A model generated the notes under the pieces. It saw only the letters and a list, made by a program, of their open reading frames with translations, had not been told where the DNA came from and did not search any database. DNA of 64,000 nucleotides from Burkholderia sp. Ac-20365 (lineage in GTDB: Bacteria > Pseudomonadota > Gammaproteobacteria > Burkholderiales > Burkholderiaceae): assembly GCF_017104715.1 (NCBI RefSeq), contig NZ_JAAGPI010000030.1, positions 1 through 64,000 of the forward strand, written 5' to 3'. Position numbers and translations under genes: made by a program. Positions 59,664 to 64,000 of this stretch are shown here, piece after piece (positions within the stretch are counted from its first letter, which is position 1; each line of letters starts with the position of its first letter).

Positions 59664-60590
59664 TCAACGCGTCAGGCTCAACTCGCCTGGCGCGCCGGCC
59701 AGCGTGCGGTCCGGACGGCAGTTGAAAATCATGATCGCGAGTGTCAGCACGTAAGGCGCGGCGTTGAACAGGTAGTAGCCGCTCGTCACGCCGATCGCCT
59801 GCAATGCGGGGCCGAGCGCGCCTGCAGCGCCGAACAGCAGCGCGGCCCACAGACAACGCAGCGGATGCCATCGCGCGAAAATCACCAGCGCGACGGCCAT
59901 CAACCCCTGTCCGCTCGACAACCCTTCGTTCCAGCTGCCCGGATAAACGAGCGACAGATACGCGCCGCCCACACCCGCGAACATGCCACCGACCGCCGTC
60001 GCGATGACGCGCACGCGCGTGATCGGATAGCCCATCGCTCGCGCGCTTTCGGCGTTCTCGCCGACGAGGCGCAGCGTCATGCCCCAACGCGTCGAGCGCA
60101 AACCCCACTGAAGCGCGAACGCGAGCACGACACCGATCACGAACAGCGGATTGATCTTCAGCGCGTTGTGCAATTGCGCGGACGCGGTCCAGTTGCCGAG
60201 ATCGATGGACGCGAGCATCGGCGCCTGCGGCTCGATGAACGGCTTGCCGAGGTAGAACGCGATACCCGTGCCGAACAGCATCAGCGCAATGCCGAACGCG
60301 ATATCGGAGACGCGCGGCAACGAGCACACGAGGCCGTGCAGGCAACCGAGCAACAGGCCAACAAGCGCCGCAGCAATCACGCCCTGCCAAGCCGAGCCCA
60401 TCAGATACGCGCCCGCATAGCCGCTCATCGCACCCGACACGAGAATGCCTTCGAGCCCGAGATTCACGCGGCCGCCTTTTTCGGTCAGACATTCGCCGAG
60501 GCTCACGAACAGATACGGCGTGCTGACACGGATCGCGCCCGCGAACAGCGACAGCAGCAGCACCGCAACAGGCGAATGGAGATCAGGCAT
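59664..60590 (-). CDS. ABC transporter permease (BMP/nucleoside type), second subunit
   Basis: The protein has 308 residues from ATG 60590, overlapping the other permease gene by 8 bases. It has about eight hydrophobic segments and the BPD_transp_2 hallmarks: FVSLGECLTEKGGRVNLGLE and RVSDIAFGIALMLFGTG, RLVGENAESARAMGYPITRV. It forms the channel with the 60583-61722 product. Such systems import nucleosides, and in nitrogen-scavenging operons ureides. Confidence 0.87.
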   Translation of the reverse strand: MPDLHSPVAVLLLSLFAGAIRVSTPYLFVSLGECLTEKGGRVNLGLEGILVSGAMSGYAGAYLMGSAWQGVIAAALVGLLLGCLHGLVCSLPRVSDIAFGIALMLFGTGIAFYLGKPFIEPQAPMLASIDLGNWTASAQLHNALKINPLFVIGVVLAFALQWGLRSTRWGMTLRLVGENAESARAMGYPITRVRVIATAVGGMFAGVGGAYLSLVYPGSWNEGLSSGQGLMAVALVIFARWHPLRCLWAALLFGAAGALGPALQAIGVTSGYYLFNAAPYVLTLAIMIFNCRPDRTLAGAPGELSLTR

Positions 60591-61722
60591 GGGTTTTCTC
60601 CAGTTGAACGGACGAGCCGGATTGCGCGACCGCTTGCAGCTTGATGCGCCACGCAGCCATGCGTCCGCCGAGCGCTTCCCACGCGAGCAGGTTCGCGAAC
60701 AGCAGGCCTTGCAGAACCAGCGTCGCGGCATCGGGCAGATCGAGACGCCGTTGCAGCAGCGAGCCGCTCGCCTCGATACCGCCAATCAGCAGCGCGCACA
60801 CGACGATCGCCAGCGGGTTCTGACGCGCGGCGAACGCAACGAGAATGCCCGCGTAGCCGTAGCCAGCGAGCAATGACGCGTTCGCACTGCCCTGCACCGC
60901 GGTCACTTCGAACATGCCCGCCAGCCCCGCAGCCGCGCCGCCGAGCACGCACGCCGTCAGCGCCAGCGAATTCACCGGCAGGCCGACGAGACGCGCCGCG
61001 CGGTTGTTGCCGCCTGCTACGCGCATCGCGAAACCCTTCGTGCTGTGCTTGACGAACACCCACGCCGCGATGCACGCGAGCACGCCCCAGAAGAGGCCCC
61101 AATGCACGTCGATGCCCGGCAGCGAGCCGATCGAGAAAGCATCGGGAATGGCACGCGTCGACGGCTTGTTGAGACTTGCCGGGTCACGCAACGGTCCTTC
61201 GACCAGATGCTTGAACACGGCAATCGCGATGTACGACATCAGCAGGCTGCTGATCGTCTCGTTGACGCCGCGGTATTGACGCATTGCGCCGACAGCGCCG
61301 ATCCACGCACCGCCGACCACCATCCCCGCCAGCGCCATCAGCGGCGTGGCGAGCCACCACGGCATGCCCGCCGGCACGAGTTGCGGCACGACAGCCGCGG
61401 CCAGCCCGCCGAGCGCCAGCGCGCCTTCGCCGCCGATCACGATCAGCCCGACCTGCGCGGGCAACGCGACGCACAGCGCGGTGAGCATCAACGGCGCGGC
61501 GCGCAGCAAGGTGCTCTGCCACGCGAACGCGGAGCCGAATGCGCCCTGGCCGATGAGAACGACAGCATCGAATGCCGGCTGTCCCTGCACGAGCAGGAAT
61601 AGTGAAAAAAGCAGCAACGTGCCGATCAACGCGCACAGCGTCGGCAGCGCCGGCAAGACGCCGAGCGCGAGCCGCGCGATGCCCGCCATCGGGCTGCCAG
61701 TGAGTGATGCCTGGGTGCTCAT
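60583..61722 (-). CDS. ABC transporter permease (BMP/nucleoside type), first subunit
   Basis: The protein has 379 residues, with about nine to ten membrane segments. GLIVIGGEGALALGGLAAAV, QYRGVNETISSLLMSYIA and FAMRVAGGNNRAARLVGLPV are conserved in this permease type. A large periplasmic loop (DPASLNKPSTRAIPDAF region) is usual for the first subunit. Co-expressed with the second permease by overlap. Confidence 0.87.
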   Translation of the reverse strand: MSTQASLTGSPMAGIARLALGVLPALPTLCALIGTLLLFSLFLLVQGQPAFDAVVLIGQGAFGSAFAWQSTLLRAAPLMLTALCVALPAQVGLIVIGGEGALALGGLAAAVVPQLVPAGMPWWLATPLMALAGMVVGGAWIGAVGAMRQYRGVNETISSLLMSYIAIAVFKHLVEGPLRDPASLNKPSTRAIPDAFSIGSLPGIDVHWGLFWGVLACIAAWVFVKHSTKGFAMRVAGGNNRAARLVGLPVNSLALTACVLGGAAAGLAGMFEVTAVQGSANASLLAGYGYAGILVAFAARQNPLAIVVCALLIGGIEASGSLLQRRLDLPDAATLVLQGLLFANLLAWEALGGRMAAWRIKLQAVAQSGSSVQLEKTHA

Positions 61723-61776
61723 CGCAATACCTCGCCTGAACGGAATCAGGTCAAATCCATGGCGTACGACACAGCG

Positions 61777-62877
61777 TCAGATCTGACCCACGACGCCAGC
61801 CACCAGATAGTTCATGCTTTCCAGCGTGATATCCGTCTGCGCGTAGCTCGCGCCCGCCGCGATCGCATTGCCGCCCTTGTTGTCCTTCATCGGCCCCTTG
61901 AAGATCACGTACTGGCCCGCGACCATCTTGGACTTGATCGAATCGGCGTTGGTCTTCGCATCGGCCGCGACCTTGGCGCCGTACGGCGACATCTTCACGT
62001 AGCCTTCCTTCAGGCCGCCGCGCAGGATGTTCGGCGGCGTCTTGCCGCCTTGCGCATCGGCGACGAGCGCGCGATACGGCGTCGACCAGTCCCATTCGGC
62101 GCCGGTCAGATAGCCCTTCGGCGCGAGCGCGGCCTGGCTCGCGTGATAGCCGCAGCTCATGGCTCCACGTTTTTCTGCCGTCTCGATCACCACCTTGGGG
62201 CCATCGACATGACAGGTCAGCACGTCGCAACCCTGATCGACGAGACTGTTCGCGGCTTCCGCTTCCTTGACGGGCATCGACCAGTCGCCCGTGAAAATCA
62301 CGTGCGTGGTGATCGACGGATCGACCGATTGGGCGCCGAGCGTGAACGCGTTGATATTGCGCAGCACCTGCGGAATAGGCTTCGCCGCGACGAAGCCGAG
62401 CTTCTTCGTCTTGCTCGCATGACCAGCGACAACGCCGTTCAGATACTGGCATTCGTCGATATAGCCGAAGTAGCTCGAAATGTTCGACGGATTGCCGCTC
62501 TTCCACAGACCGCCGCAATGCGCGAAACGCACCTTCGGATATTTCGCGGCCATCTTCAGTACATGCGGGTCGAAGTAACCGAACGATGTCGCAAAGATCA
62601 GCGTCGCGCCGTCCTGTTCGATCATCGCTTCCATCGTCTTTTGCACAGCGACCGTTTCAGGCACGTTCTCTTCTTCGACGACCTTCACGTTCGGCATCTT
62701 CTTCAATGCCGCAGCAGCTTGCGCCTGCGCCTGGTTGTAGCCGTAGTCGCCACGCGCGCCGACATAAATCACGCCGACGGTGAGTTTGTCGGTAGCGGCG
62801 AGCGCCTTGTTGATCGGCACGATGTTGGCGAGCGCGAGTGCGCCAGCACCTTTGATGAAGTCGCGGCGATTGGTCAT
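61777..62877 (-). CDS. BMP-family ABC transporter substrate-binding protein (Tat signal)
   Basis: The protein has 366 residues from ATG 62877. MTNRRDFIKGAGALALANI is a twin-arginine signal, so it is exported folded. The mature part belongs to the BMP/Med family: GVIYVGARGDYGYNQAQ, TLIFATSFGYFDPHVLKMA and GCDVLTCHVDGPKVVIE are typical. It binds the imported nucleoside or ureide in the periplasm. The frame upstream to 63132 overlaps allophanate hydrolase and is not coding. Confidence 0.88.
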   Translation of the reverse strand: MTNRRDFIKGAGALALANIVPINKALAATDKLTVGVIYVGARGDYGYNQAQAQAAAALKKMPNVKVVEEENVPETVAVQKTMEAMIEQDGATLIFATSFGYFDPHVLKMAAKYPKVRFAHCGGLWKSGNPSNISSYFGYIDECQYLNGVVAGHASKTKKLGFVAAKPIPQVLRNINAFTLGAQSVDPSITTHVIFTGDWSMPVKEAEAANSLVDQGCDVLTCHVDGPKVVIETAEKRGAMSCGYHASQAALAPKGYLTGAEWDWSTPYRALVADAQGGKTPPNILRGGLKEGYVKMSPYGAKVAADAKTNADSIKSKMVAGQYVIFKGPMKDNKGGNAIAAGASYAQTDITLESMNYLVAGVVGQI

Positions 62878-62902
62878 GATGGATACACCTTTGTCAGAGA
62901 AG

Positions 62903-64000
62903 TCACGAAGCGGATTGAGATTGACTGTCGAGAAACGCACGCCAGCCGCCGAACGGGGTGATGTCTTGCGCGCCGCCATCGGGCGCGACGGCAGCGGGTT
63001 CGCAGATAAAGCCTTTGACGTTGCGGCCATTTGCCGTTTGCACGTTGCCGATACCGAGCGGCGCGGGCACGGCGGCGACGAACGCGCCGAACGTGCGCAG
63101 CGGCACGTCCCATAGCTCGATGGCGATAGCACCGCCCTGTCCGTTTGCCGTGCGTACGAGACCGGGCTTCGGCGGCGTCGTGTTGGCGAGCGCGAAGAGC
63201 CGATACTCAGGCGATGTCGTGGTCGCTTCGATGAAGCGCGCGCCCGCTTCCGGCAGTTGCCAGTTCAACGGCTCGCCACGCAGATGCGCGCCGACGACGG
63301 CGAGCGTCACTGTCGGTTCATCGAATGGCAGCGGACGCGCGGCGATTTCTTTTGCGCCGTCGCTGGTGTGCGTGAAAAAGAGCGACTGGATTTGCGCGCC
63401 CAGTATTGCGAGGCGTTGATCGCCACCAGCAGGCGCGATCAGCGTGACGCCAGCGGGCAAGCCGTCGGCACGGCGCAATGCCGGCACGGCCAGCGCGCAC
63501 AGGCCGAGCAGATTGACGAAGTTCGTGTACAGGCCAAGTTCGCTGTTGCGCGCAATCGGCTCGGCGCGCAGATCGGCGAGAGTCGGATGCGTGGGCGTCG
63601 TCGGGACGATCAACACGTCGACGGATTCGAACAGTTTTTCCGCGTCGCGCTTCAGGCGCATCAGTTCGTACTGGCCGTTGAACGCGTCGGCGGCGCTGAA
63701 GGTGTCGGCCTTGCCGATCACTTCAGCGACGACGGGGTCGATCGCGTCCCGCTGTTCGTCGAAGAACTCGCCGAGCGCGGCGCGCCGTTCGGCCACCCAC
63801 GGGCCGTCGTAGAGCAACGACGCGACCTGCTTCATCGGCGCGAACGGAAAGGTGCCCGCGGTCAAACCCAGGCGCGATGTGATCGTATCGAGCGATGCTG
63901 AAAACGCGGCTTTCGCATGATCGTCGCCGAAGAATTCGAGCATGTCGGGAATCGCGACGCGCAGCGGGCCGCGCGGCAGGCCCAGCGGCGCAACGTGCTC
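62903..64000 (-). CDS. atzF: Allophanate hydrolase, C-terminal part (5' end outside window)
   Basis: The frame is open through the right edge; 365 residues are visible. It is the end of an amidase-signature enzyme followed by the allophanate hydrolase C-terminal domain: AEKLFESVDVLIVPTTPTHP closes the amidase part, while ALANTTPPKPGLVRT, AIELWDVPLRTFGAFVAAVP and ICEPAAV...GWRAF are C-terminal domain marks. The enzyme splits allophanate to ammonia and CO2. The catalytic Ser-Ser-Lys triad lies outside the window, so activity cannot be judged. Confidence 0.9.
   Translation of the reverse strand, partial: EHVAPLGLPRGPLRVAIPDMLEFFGDDHAKAAFSASLDTITSRLGLTAGTFPFAPMKQVASLLYDGPWVAERRAALGEFFDEQRDAIDPVVAEVIGKADTFSAADAFNGQYELMRLKRDAEKLFESVDVLIVPTTPTHPTLADLRAEPIARNSELGLYTNFVNLLGLCALAVPALRRADGLPAGVTLIAPAGGDQRLAILGAQIQSLFFTHTSDGAKEIAARPLPFDEPTVTLAVVGAHLRGEPLNWQLPEAGARFIEATTTSPEYRLFALANTTPPKPGLVRTANGQGGAIAIELWDVPLRTFGAFVAAVPAPLGIGNVQTANGRNVKGFICEPAAVAPDGGAQDITPFGGWRAFLDSQSQSAS

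Overview
The window looks like a chromosome or megaplasmid segment of a Burkholderiaceae beta-proteobacterium, most likely Paraburkholderia, Caballeronia or Burkholderia. The clues are high GC coding sequence, two Burkholderia-type trimeric porins ending in Phe, a DUF4148 protein, many LysR/GntR/IclR/TetR/AraC regulators each beside its own metabolic module, and a giant PATR-repeat autotransporter. I found no rRNA, tRNA, CRISPR array or intact prophage. The only mobile DNA is the end of an IS21-type element and a possible transposase scrap at the left edge.

Layout. 1-0.6 kb: IS end and debris. 0.7-14.6 kb: mixed small operons. These are an orphan MetQ-like binding protein, a D-2-hydroxyacid dehydrogenase, an MFS carrier, envelope lipoproteins, a SYLF-domain protein, single-domain response regulators, a quinone oxidoreductase with a divergent LysR gene, a two-gene unit behind a near-perfect LexA box, a TetR gene, and several small membrane proteins of about 50 residues. 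14.7-18.4 kb: a DctA-type carrier, a fumarase/aspartase-superfamily lyase and a divergent GntR-UTRA regulator with two perfect palindromic operators. 18.6-24.5 kb: DUF4148 protein, porin, 3-methyladenine DNA glycosylase, FixJ-type regulator, LysR, MFS. 24.6-30.4 kb: a tripartite RND efflux operon whose inner-membrane gene is broken by a frameshift.

32.1-36.9 kb: the most unusual unit. A TusA-like protein, a DsrE-like protein, a PhnD/PhnE/PhnC-type ABC importer and a fusion of a TusA-like domain to the catalytic half of cobalamin-independent methionine synthase (MetE) are packed with ATGA-type overlaps. I infer import of a small oxyanion or organosulfur/phosphorus/selenium compound coupled to persulfide relay and zinc-thiolate methyl or sulfur transfer. 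37.0-39.1 kb: a Fur-like box, a YdjA-type nitroreductase, an unknown 159-residue protein and an ExbB-like subunit with no ExbD or TonB. 39.3-49.3 kb: one 3,339-residue autotransporter with 26 passenger repeats. 50-55.4 kb: a GntP permease, a porin and a SelA/DgaE-like PLP enzyme opposite an IclR gene and a RidA gene, with a 20-bp perfect palindrome between them. This fits uptake and deamination of an amino-sugar acid. 55.4-64 kb: a tight nine-gene minus-strand operon holding allophanate hydrolase (cut by the window edge), a BMP-type ABC importer, two BiuH-like cysteine hydrolases, an AtzH-like protein and a GntR regulator. This fits biuret or ureide nitrogen scavenging.

All calls come from reading the sequence and recalled family features. 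No database search was run.
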